A DNA stretch of 64,000 bases from Affinundibacterium nitidum (GTDB taxonomy: Bacteria; Pseudomonadota; Gammaproteobacteria; Burkholderiales; Burkholderiaceae_D). Below the pieces are notes generated by a model. That model searched no databases, was not told the origin of the DNA, and worked only from the letters and a program-made list of their open reading frames with translations. The stretch is from assembly GCF_014284155.1 (NCBI RefSeq), contig NZ_JACOFZ010000001.1, positions 948,545 through 1,012,544 on the forward strand, read 5' to 3'. Shown piece by piece: positions 56,916 to 64,000 of this stretch. A program made the position numbers and the translations under genes. Positions within the stretch are counted from its first letter, which is position 1, and every line of letters starts with the position of its first letter.

Positions 56916-59111
56916 ATGTTGAAACACACTTTTAAACTGAGTCTAGTCGCAGCAACGATCTGCAGCGGACTCTTTGCAACGGCGGCTTTTGCGGGTGACG
57001 GCAAGCTCAGCTTGGAAATGTTGTATCACCCGAAAGAACGCATCAATTTTAGCCCCGCGCCCTTAACGCGTTTGTCTTGGGACAATCAAAATCGTTTGAT
57101 TGAGTCTAAGGTCAATAAAGGCTCTGCCGAGTTGTTCGTGGTGAATCCAGCGACATGGGAAAAAACCGCCTTACCAGCTGACGGCAATGTTTTAAGTATC
57201 TTGAAGGCAGCTAAGATCGACGAGAAAGAAGTCAGCAAATTGGCTGACCAACTCAGCGCTCGCATCAAGCCTGAAAACAAGTCCTATATCTTTACCTACA
57301 AAAATGATATTTGGTTGTTAGACTTAGCAGCGAATAAAGCACGCGCTTTGACGAACACGCCAAATGTGCAAGAAGACGAAGCTCTGCTCTCACCAGACAA
57401 CAAATCCGTTGCCTACCTTAAAGGCAATGATATGTACGTGACTGACGTCGCCACTACCAAAGAGACACGGTTAACCACCGGTGGTAGCGAAACCGTTTTC
57501 AATGGTCGCTTGGACTGGGTCTATCAAGAAGAAGTGTATGGCCGCGGTGACTTCCGCGCTTTCCGTTGGGCACCTGATTCCAAAAAACTCGCTTTCTTGA
57601 GTTTTGATGAAACGAAAGTGCCTGTCTACACTTTAGCTGGCGATCACGCACAACCGGTCAAAACAGACCGCACACGTTATCCAAAAGCGGGCGATCCAAA
57701 TCCGATTACTAAACTTGGTGTGGTTGATCTCAAAGGTAAGATCAGTTGGACGCAAGACCCGTATCCAGGCAAAGAGACTTTAATCGTACAAGTCGACTGG
57801 ACACCCGATGGTCGCTTGATGGCCTCATGGCAGGACCGTGTACAAACATGGTTAGACCTGCGTATCTATGATGCCAAGCTTAATAGCAAAGCGGTGGTAA
57901 AAGAAACCAGCCCAGCTTGGACTGAACGTCTGCCGTTACCGCACTTCTTGAAAGACGGTAGCTTCTTGTGGGAATCTAGCCGTACTGGCCATCACCACAT
58001 CTACCACTACGACAAAAATTTCCAATTGGTCAAAGCAATCACGCAAGGCGATTGGGATGTGCGTAGTGTGCAAGGTGTCGATGAAGTGAAGGGCCGAGTC
58101 CTGTTTTCCGCCAACGAACGTAACCCTATAGGTAACGACGCGTACAGCATCAACTTCGATGGCAGCAATATGAAGCGCCTGACCGAAGAAAAAGGTTCAC
58201 ACATGGTGCGCTGGAACAAAACTTTTACTCACTTCCTCGACAGCTGGAGCAGTCTGACGCAAACCCCAAAACAAGCACTGTTCACGGACGAAGGTACACA
58301 AGTAAAATTGGTCGACAATGCAGGTGAGCCAGAGAAGTTCAAAGCCTTGCAATTGGCCACAGTTAAGCAGCAGCAAGTGAAATCACGTAATGGCTTCCCG
58401 ATGGAAAGTCTTTTGTTCTTGCCGCCGAATTTTGATGCAAGCAAAAAATATCCTGTGTATCAACACTTGTACGCTGGCCCGATGGCACCGCAAGTACGTG
58501 ATCAATGGAGCACCAATTTGTACTACCACTTCTTGGCACAACAAGGCTATGTGGTGTGGATCCTCGACAATCAAAGTGCAAGTAACAAAGGTGTTTCTAG
58601 CGCTTGGCCAATTCACAAAAAATTGGGTCAATTAGAGTTGCAAGATCAACTCGATGGTTTGGATTGGTTGCGTCAGCAAGGTTGGGCGGATATGGATCGC
58701 ATCGCTCTCAATGGTTGGAGCTATGGTGGATACTTCACTTCCTACGCCATGACCCATAGCAAAGCATGGAAAGTGGGCTTTGTTGGTGCACCTGTAACCG
58801 ATTGGCGTTTGTATGACAGTATCTACACTGAGCGCTATATGGGCTTGCCACAAGAGAATGCAGAAGGCTATGACAAAGGCTCTACTTTGAAAGCAGCGCA
58901 GGACTTGAGCGGCAAGATTCTGATCATGCACGGCACCATGGATGACAATGTTCATCCACAAAACAGCATCATGCTGATTGATGCTTTAGCCAAAGCGAAT
59001 AAAGAATACAGCTTGCAACTCTACCCCGCGCAGGGCCACGGTGTAGTTGATCCTTGGTTGAATTGGTCGTTACAAAAAACCAAATGGAAGTTCTTGCAAG
59101 AGAATCTGTAA
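56916..59111 (+). CDS. DPP4-type S9 peptidase, exported
   Basis: 731 residues. Signal peptide about 1-26 (ending AAFA). A dipeptidyl-peptidase IV N-terminal beta-propeller covers about 90-450 and contains DWVYQEEVYGRGDFRAF with the Glu pair that binds substrate amino ends. A prolyl oligopeptidase domain follows with Ser in NGWSYGGYFTSYA, Asp in GTMDDNVHPQNS and His in AQGHGVVDP. It would release Xaa-Pro or Xaa-Ala dipeptides in the periplasm. Ribosome site GGAGG 8 bp before the ATG. A strong terminator follows. Confidence 0.94.
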   Translation: MLKHTFKLSLVAATICSGLFATAAFAGDGKLSLEMLYHPKERINFSPAPLTRLSWDNQNRLIESKVNKGSAELFVVNPATWEKTALPADGNVLSILKAAKIDEKEVSKLADQLSARIKPENKSYIFTYKNDIWLLDLAANKARALTNTPNVQEDEALLSPDNKSVAYLKGNDMYVTDVATTKETRLTTGGSETVFNGRLDWVYQEEVYGRGDFRAFRWAPDSKKLAFLSFDETKVPVYTLAGDHAQPVKTDRTRYPKAGDPNPITKLGVVDLKGKISWTQDPYPGKETLIVQVDWTPDGRLMASWQDRVQTWLDLRIYDAKLNSKAVVKETSPAWTERLPLPHFLKDGSFLWESSRTGHHHIYHYDKNFQLVKAITQGDWDVRSVQGVDEVKGRVLFSANERNPIGNDAYSINFDGSNMKRLTEEKGSHMVRWNKTFTHFLDSWSSLTQTPKQALFTDEGTQVKLVDNAGEPEKFKALQLATVKQQQVKSRNGFPMESLLFLPPNFDASKKYPVYQHLYAGPMAPQVRDQWSTNLYYHFLAQQGYVVWILDNQSASNKGVSSAWPIHKKLGQLELQDQLDGLDWLRQQGWADMDRIALNGWSYGGYFTSYAMTHSKAWKVGFVGAPVTDWRLYDSIYTERYMGLPQENAEGYDKGSTLKAAQDLSGKILIMHGTMDDNVHPQNSIMLIDALAKANKEYSLQLYPAQGHGVVDPWLNWSLQKTKWKFLQENL

Positions 59112-59127
59112 TACCCTCAGTCTCAAT

Positions 59128-59162
59128 AAAAAAACCGACGGCGAAACCCGTCGGTTTTTTTT
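59128..59162. terminator. bidirectional intrinsic terminator
   Basis: ACCGACGG (59134-59141) pairs with CCGTCGGT (59148-59155), extended by A7 and T8 runs. It serves both the DPP4 gene (+) and the convergent orphan gene (-). Confidence 0.9.
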
Positions 59163-59191
59163 GCGCAAATCACATTGTGATGTGAGAAGGC

Positions 59192-59602
59192 TCAAGCGTA
59201 TATGCACAAGAAGAAGTTGGAACCACCTTTGGAATTTTTATACAAGTCAATGAATTGCGTTTGTAAATTGATCGACTTGCCTACAAATTGTTTAAATGCG
59301 CTGGTGACATCAGTCGGTGGCAAGGGAATGATTCGCCCACTATTTCCATTGCTGTAGTCATGAGTGTAAAGCGGTGAGCTTGTGCTGCCGTTCACCGCAG
59401 CCACCACCACTTTATCGTCGACGTAAGTATTGCCTGTACCGTCAGCGCTTCCACACAGAACGAACTGTGTGGCGTTTGCTGGAATTGGGAGGTTATAGTC
59501 GGTAGAGCTGTAAAAAATATCGTTAGGCCCTGGTGTGCCTGAAGCACGAGCTTCACGTTTGGTTGCCAATTGCAATGCGCTAATCAAAGTCTTCGTCGTC
59601 AT
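59192..59602 (-). CDS. orphan 136-residue hypothetical protein
   Basis: The start ATG 59602 has GGAG at 7-nt spacing; an earlier in-frame start at 59692 lacks one. No domain was recognised. The N-terminus (MTTKTLISALQLATKREA) looks amphipathic rather than like a signal peptide. The rest is rich in Ser/Thr/Asn/Gly with a Gly/Asp-rich stretch (CGSADGTGNTYVDD). It has two cysteines (in FVLCGSA and FFLCIYA) and ends in hydrophobic FFLCIYA. The convergent terminator suits a real gene. Function unknown. Confidence 0.6.
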   Translation of the reverse strand: MTTKTLISALQLATKREARASGTPGPNDIFYSSTDYNLPIPANATQFVLCGSADGTGNTYVDDKVVVAAVNGSTSSPLYTHDYSNGNSGRIIPLPPTDVTSAFKQFVGKSINLQTQFIDLYKNSKGGSNFFLCIYA

Positions 59603-60001
59603 TTTCGAACTCCATTCATTAAGAAAGTGGCGGTGCACATGCGGCATCACAGCGCGCTGCCGATGCCAATCACTTGCAAAACCGCCGATCAAAAAAGATG
59701 GTCATTGAATCTCTACTTCAACCACCATTGCCAGCCCACCATGAGCGGCAACACTTCCTTAATCGCAGTTTTCATGCCAGGTCAAAAACTCTCAAATATG
59801 AACAAAGTTAGTGAAATTTAAGCGCAAATCATCTAACTTACACGTCCAGAGTAAATTTTTTTCATGTAAAAAGATGTTTACTTTATATCTATTTAATTTT
59901 GAATATCGCGTTTTATGCCGACACTTTTCAAAATAAAAAACCGATGAACTTTCTAGCTCATCGGTTTTGTGATGTCTCGCAACACTACTTTTGCGAGAGG
60001 A
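59603..60001. other. 399-bp intergenic region
   Basis: AT-rich. It carries the promoter side of the orphan gene, the rlhA terminator (59935-59968) and a second hairpin TCTCGCAA/TTGCGAGA (59975-59998). No coding sequence is supported. Confidence 0.6.
59935..59968 (-). terminator. intrinsic terminator after rlhA
   Basis: AAAACCGATGA (59937-59947) pairs perfectly with TCATCGGTTTT (59958-59968). On the minus strand a T6 run follows (59940-59935). Another hairpin (59975-59998) lies between it and the stop. Confidence 0.85.
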
Positions 60002-61978
60002 CTACTGAGGTCGTGTTTTGTGAAATACCAAAGGGCTCACCACGGTCGTCGGTGGAGGTGATTTCAAGATATGTGGCTTCATACTACCCATCACATGCAT
60101 CTCGCACGGTTTGCAATCAAAACGTAGCGTGAATTTCTCATCGCCATTAACTAAGGTCATCGGCTCAGCTTTCACCTGACCTTGTACACCGGTCACACCT
60201 TTCGCCTGTTTAGGGCAAAGATTGAATGAGAAACGCAAGCAGTGCTTGGTGATCATCAACGGCACTTCACCCGCTTCTTCGTGAGATTCGTAGGCAGCCG
60301 CGATTAGCTGCACCCCATGTTTCTTATAAAAGGCGCTGGCTTTATGGTTATACACATTCGCCAAATAGCTTAAGGTCGTCTCCGGATAAGGTACCAAAGG
60401 CTCTTCCGCAGCTTCGCGCAATGGGCGTTTCCACTGACGCACACGCTCTAGCTCATGCTGAGCGATCGCGTCGCGTCGCAGTGCATTCATTTGCGAGCTA
60501 GGTACAAACCAAGGCTGGCTCAATTGCAAATCGATTTGTTCTACATAAAACATGGTATTACCAAGCTTAGACAGCGCATCTCGCAAACTCGCTTCGGCTT
60601 TTTCCGCTTGTTGCGCTGGCTCCAACGCAAGATCGATACGGGTCACTGTGTTGATACCATCCGCATCAGACAACTCTAATTGCAAGCCTCGTGTTTGTTC
60701 CAGCTCATACTCAGACAACTTCATCCACAGGCCCAATTTGCGGTCAGCCGACTTTTTAGTGAGCGCCATTTCCCATTGCTGATCTCGATTGCGATGAACT
60801 GACATCCCTATTTTCAAGCTCACGAACTCGGCCATCTTTTCATTAGGATGCACACGCCAGATAGTGCCGTTTTCATTCGTGCTTTTCTTCTCGACCGTAT
60901 TGGCCTGAACACCAACCACTTCACGTTTGTGCATGTAGTTCAGGCCATCGCCATTAGCGAGATCTTCGTTGGTTTCTAATTCAAACCAATCAGGCCCCAA
61001 ACGGGTGACATAACCGATATGCAAACCCACGAACTTCGGCGAATCAAAAGCGCCAATATTATCGAGGCGGCCATTGGCGAAATACGAAGTGTGTCCGCGG
61101 TGGAAAGTTTTATCGACATTTGGTGTAAAGGCGATTTGCGTGTGTCCACTAGAGGCACGATAAAACTCTGGCCGACGTTCCAAAATCTCGTCTAGCAAGA
61201 GACGATAATGTGCTGTGATGTTCTTTACATAGCCCATGTCCTTGTATCGGCCTTCGATTTTCAAAGACTGAATACCCGCATCGAGTAGCGCTTCCAAATT
61301 GGCGCTCTGATCATTGTCCTTCATCGACAATAAATGTTTATCGTAAGCGACGACACGACCTTGGTTATCACTCAGGGTATACGGCAAACGACAGGCTTGC
61401 GAACAATCACCACGATTGGCGCTACGACCATCTTTCGCATGCGAGATATAGCATTGGCCAGAGAAGGCCACGCATAGGGCGCCATGCACGAAATATTCGA
61501 GTGGCGTTTCAGTTTGTGCTTTGATCGCTTTAATTTGTTCTAGCGTTAACTCACGAGCCAGCACCAGTTGGGAGAACCCTGAAGCGCCAAGGAAATGCGC
61601 CTTTGCGGGTGTGCGAATATCACACTGCGTACTGGCATGAATTTGTATTGGGGGAATATCGAGCTCCATGATGCCCATGTCTTGCACGATCAAGGCATCC
61701 ACACCAGCATCATAAAACTGGTGAATTAACTTCTGTGCTGGCTCGAGTTCAGTGTCATGCAAGATGGTATTTAAGGTGACGAAAATGCGTGCATGATAGC
61801 GATGCGCAAATTCCACCAACTTGGCAATCTCGCTGACTTCGTTACTAGCATTATGACGCGCACCAAACGATGGGCCGCCGATGTATACCGCATCAGCACC
61901 ATGCAAAATCGCTTCGCGGCCAATCTCTACCGTTTTCGCCGGAGACAATAATTCAATTTCGTTTTTACGTAAGCTCAT
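60002..61978 (-). CDS. rlhA: 23S rRNA 5-hydroxycytidine C2501 synthase (peptidase U32 family)
   Basis: 658 residues, matching E. coli RlhA (YdcP, 653) along the whole length. Seen: LLSPAKTVEIGREAILHGADAVYIGGPSFGARHNA (split here across residues 10-44), HASTQCDIRTPAKAHFLG, HGALCVAFSGQC and NRGDCSQACRLPY. The C-terminal extra domain with CLRFSFNLCPKQAKG and FDCKPCEMHVMG follows. Conserved cysteines probably hold an iron-sulfur cluster. RlhA hydroxylates C2501 of 23S rRNA using prephenate-derived chemistry. It is a single-gene unit. Confidence 0.93.
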   Translation of the reverse strand: MSLRKNEIELLSPAKTVEIGREAILHGADAVYIGGPSFGARHNASNEVSEIAKLVEFAHRYHARIFVTLNTILHDTELEPAQKLIHQFYDAGVDALIVQDMGIMELDIPPIQIHASTQCDIRTPAKAHFLGASGFSQLVLARELTLEQIKAIKAQTETPLEYFVHGALCVAFSGQCYISHAKDGRSANRGDCSQACRLPYTLSDNQGRVVAYDKHLLSMKDNDQSANLEALLDAGIQSLKIEGRYKDMGYVKNITAHYRLLLDEILERRPEFYRASSGHTQIAFTPNVDKTFHRGHTSYFANGRLDNIGAFDSPKFVGLHIGYVTRLGPDWFELETNEDLANGDGLNYMHKREVVGVQANTVEKKSTNENGTIWRVHPNEKMAEFVSLKIGMSVHRNRDQQWEMALTKKSADRKLGLWMKLSEYELEQTRGLQLELSDADGINTVTRIDLALEPAQQAEKAEASLRDALSKLGNTMFYVEQIDLQLSQPWFVPSSQMNALRRDAIAQHELERVRQWKRPLREAAEEPLVPYPETTLSYLANVYNHKASAFYKKHGVQLIAAAYESHEEAGEVPLMITKHCLRFSFNLCPKQAKGVTGVQGQVKAEPMTLVNGDEKFTLRFDCKPCEMHVMGSMKPHILKSPPPTTVVSPLVFHKTRPQ

Positions 61979-62073
61979 GGCTAGCCAGCCCAGGGAAATT
62001 CTCAGAAGGCGCGATTATACCTTAGGGTCTAAGGACTAGGATTTTGCACCTAGGATTCAATATCAAAAAAACA

Positions 62074-64000
62074 TTATGGTTGTTGATCGAGCCAAGACTG
62101 CGCCTCGTTGATGGTGGTATCGAGTACTTGTTTAATTTGTACAAACAAAGTTTCGATCGCTGCTTTTCCTACATCACTGCTCGCTTCGTCTGCTTTTAAT
62201 GCAGATTCAAGCTCACGCGACATACCCACAAAGGCGACTGCACCCAAGGTCCCCAAAGAACCACGCATAGTATGAAACGCGCGGGCAGCATCATCGATTC
62301 GTCCTTCCTGCCATGCGGCACGACCTTGTTCGAATTGCAATTGCCCCTTGGTGACCATGTTCTTAATCAGACCAATGAAGGTGGCCCGATAAGCTGGATT
62401 TCCTTCGCAGAAAGCCATAAAGCGATTGGGGTCAAAATATTGCGACGACTCGTGTGATTCAGCACTTTCCGCAGCACTGCTTTGTGGCTGAACACTGTCC
62501 GCACCCGAAAAATCGACACCTCGTTTGTGCAAATGCGCTTCTAAGGCTCGCTGCAATTGCGCTGCCTCAAGCGGCTTGCTGACGTAGTCGTCCATACCCG
62601 CTTGCAAACACATCTCACGATCGCCATGCATCGCTGCCGCTGTCATGGCAATAATACTTGGTTGTTTGATTGTGGCACGACGAATAATTTTTGTTGCATC
62701 GAGGCCGTCAAGATTGGGCATATGGAGATCCATCCATACCACGTCAAACCCAAGTTTTGCTGCTTCCGCTGCCATTACAGCATCGACTGCCTCACGCCCA
62801 TCTGTCACCATTTTGGCTTGATATCCCAATCGTTCTAGCATCATGCCCGCAACTTTGCGATTGGTCGGATTGTCATCCACAATCAACATTCGCTGTGGAA
62901 AACGCTGGCCATAGGTTTGTGCGTTACCAATGCCGCCCGCACTCAAGGCATCTGTTTTAGTGTTTGTCGCCGCTCCGATAAAAATCGTTGACAAGGTATC
63001 GACCAAACTCTGCTCTTTCAATGGCTTGAGCAAATAGTGCGCGAACAATTGATCTTTGTCTTGTTCCCGATTATCGACAAACTTACTGCACAAGACGAAC
63101 GGCAAATTCTTAAATGCATCGAATTGTTTCAAACGTGTCGCCAAGGCAAAGCCGTCAATTTGCGGCATGTGCGAATCGATCATGATGATGTCGAAAGATT
63201 TTCCAGCACTGAGAACATGATCCAACTCAGGCATGCTTTGCGCTGTATCCACTTGAATACCAAGATGCCTTAACCGATTTGAATACACACGCAAGACATG
63301 TTGATTATCGTCGATCAATAATAATCGTTTGTTTTGCAACGCTGCAGTAAATGTTTGGTCCCTTGCGTCAACGGGTGCGTCTTCAAAGGCCTCGGCATTA
63401 AGAGTTACGGTAAAAATCGTTCCTTTACCGATTTCACTAGCGAGTGCAATATCGCCACCCATTAACTGTGCCAATCGCTTACTAATCGCTAAACCCAAGC
63501 CAGTACCACCGTATTTGCGTGTAGTCGCCGCATCGATTTGAGTGAAGGCAGCGAACAAGCTATCGACCCGGTCTTCCGGAATACCGATACCTGTATCTTT
63601 CACTTGTATTTGTACTTGACTGCGACCATCACAATCTGCTCTCGCGACCATGATGGCAACCTCGCCTTTATCAGTGAACTTCACTGCATTGCTGACCAGA
63701 TTCAAGACAATTTGGCGAACGCGGGTAACATCGCCAAGAATCAATGGCGGCACATGTTCATCAATTTCGTATAAGAGTTCCAAGTCTTTTTGGTTGGCGT
63801 TTTGTGCGACCAAAGAAAAACTTTCTTCAATCACTGTCTGAAGCGATAAAGGCTCGCGTTCAAAGCTCATTTTTCCAGACTCAATTTTAGAAAAATCGAG
63901 AATGTCATTAATGATCGTGAGCAAGGCATCGCCGGAGCTGCGGATCGTATCGACATAGTCGCGTTGCTCAGCATTGAGTTCGGTGCCAGTCAATAAATCG
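62074..64000 (-). CDS. hybrid sensor histidine kinase, C-terminal part (runs off right edge)
   Basis: 642 codons are in the window and the frame is open at base 64000, so the sensor part and phosphoacceptor-His motif are missing. Seen in order: the end of the HisKA domain (INDILDFSKIESGKM), HATPase_c (NLVSNAVKFTDKGEV, DTGIGIPEDR, GGTGLGLAISKRL), a first receiver (LLLIDDNQHVLRVY, IMIDSHMP), a second receiver (MLIVDDNPTNRKVAG, WMDLHMPNLDGLDA, KPLE), and a C-terminal Hpt domain (AFHTMRGSLGTLGA with the phosphorylatable His). This is the BarA/GacS-like multi-step phosphorelay layout. Target unknown. Confidence 0.93.
   Translation of the reverse strand, partial: DLLTGTELNAEQRDYVDTIRSSGDALLTIINDILDFSKIESGKMSFEREPLSLQTVIEESFSLVAQNANQKDLELLYEIDEHVPPLILGDVTRVRQIVLNLVSNAVKFTDKGEVAIMVARADCDGRSQVQIQVKDTGIGIPEDRVDSLFAAFTQIDAATTRKYGGTGLGLAISKRLAQLMGGDIALASEIGKGTIFTVTLNAEAFEDAPVDARDQTFTAALQNKRLLLIDDNQHVLRVYSNRLRHLGIQVDTAQSMPELDHVLSAGKSFDIIMIDSHMPQIDGFALATRLKQFDAFKNLPFVLCSKFVDNREQDKDQLFAHYLLKPLKEQSLVDTLSTIFIGAATNTKTDALSAGGIGNAQTYGQRFPQRMLIVDDNPTNRKVAGMMLERLGYQAKMVTDGREAVDAVMAAEAAKLGFDVVWMDLHMPNLDGLDATKIIRRATIKQPSIIAMTAAAMHGDREMCLQAGMDDYVSKPLEAAQLQRALEAHLHKRGVDFSGADSVQPQSSAAESAESHESSQYFDPNRFMAFCEGNPAYRATFIGLIKNMVTKGQLQFEQGRAAWQEGRIDDAARAFHTMRGSLGTLGAVAFVGMSRELESALKADEASSDVGKAAIETLFVQIKQVLDTTINEAQSWLDQQP

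Overview
The window looks like a chromosomal segment of a betaproteobacterium, most likely Burkholderiales and close to Oxalobacteraceae. This is inferred from gene content and order: edd divergent from zwf-pgl-hexR, rimP-nusA-infB-rbfA-truB in one operon, scpB-rluB, aat-bpt, and an aerobic 2-aminobenzoyl-CoA gene cluster. GC content is moderate. I see no prophage, CRISPR array, rRNA operon or intact insertion sequence. One tRNA gene (initiator tRNA-fMet) is present.

Layout. 1-4.3 kb: Entner-Doudoroff and oxidative pentose entry (edd partial; zwf, pgl, hexR) with two HexR-like sites between the divergent genes. 4.3-7.9 kb: HDOD protein, FliL-like membrane protein, PlsC-type acyltransferase, orphan ParA, RsuA-type pseudouridine synthase. 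7.9-13.1 kb: M24 peptidase, then a MocR regulator divergent from ridA and an aminotransferase. 13-15.9 kb: membrane diguanylate-cyclase-like protein with a degenerate signature, and an unusual cysteinyl-tRNA synthetase. 15.9-20.4 kb is an accessory stretch: a leucine-rich-repeat protein, a short SEDS-like membrane protein that seems to lack the catalytic loop, an acyltransferase-3, a cupin and a DUF924 protein. 20.4-27.1 kb: the translation/transcription operon. 27.4-30.6 kb: rluB, scpB, tRNA-fMet. 30.9-35.3 kb: NUDIX, aat, bpt, pyrD, tas. 35.3-43.3 kb: two exported alpha/beta hydrolases, a periplasmic cyclophilin, an M16 protease, DUF2164, a PLP decarboxylase.

43.3-52.2 kb: a complete-looking aerobic anthranilate (2-aminobenzoate) degradation cluster, all on the minus strand and in two blocks. 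The first block is CoA ligase, fused monooxygenase/reductase, SDR and MarR regulator. The second is enoyl-CoA hydratase, acyl-CoA dehydrogenase, thioesterase and RidA. Between the blocks lies a 396-bp gap with a 101-bp MITE-like element (perfect 14-bp terminal inverted repeats, ending 15 bp from the hydratase start codon). The same gap holds a 133-bp segment closed by a perfect 12-bp inverted repeat and followed by a T7 run.

52.3-64 kb: two S9 peptidases, waaA, a DUF2785 protein, an orphan 136-residue protein, rlhA (23S rRNA hydroxylation) and the C-terminal part of a large hybrid histidine kinase running off the right edge.

I did not find a clear, wholly new multi-gene system. The items most worth following up are the anthranilate cluster with its interrupted regulatory gap, the loop-deleted SEDS-like protein paired with an acyltransferase, the HIGN-type CysRS, and the orphan protein at 59.2-59.6 kb.
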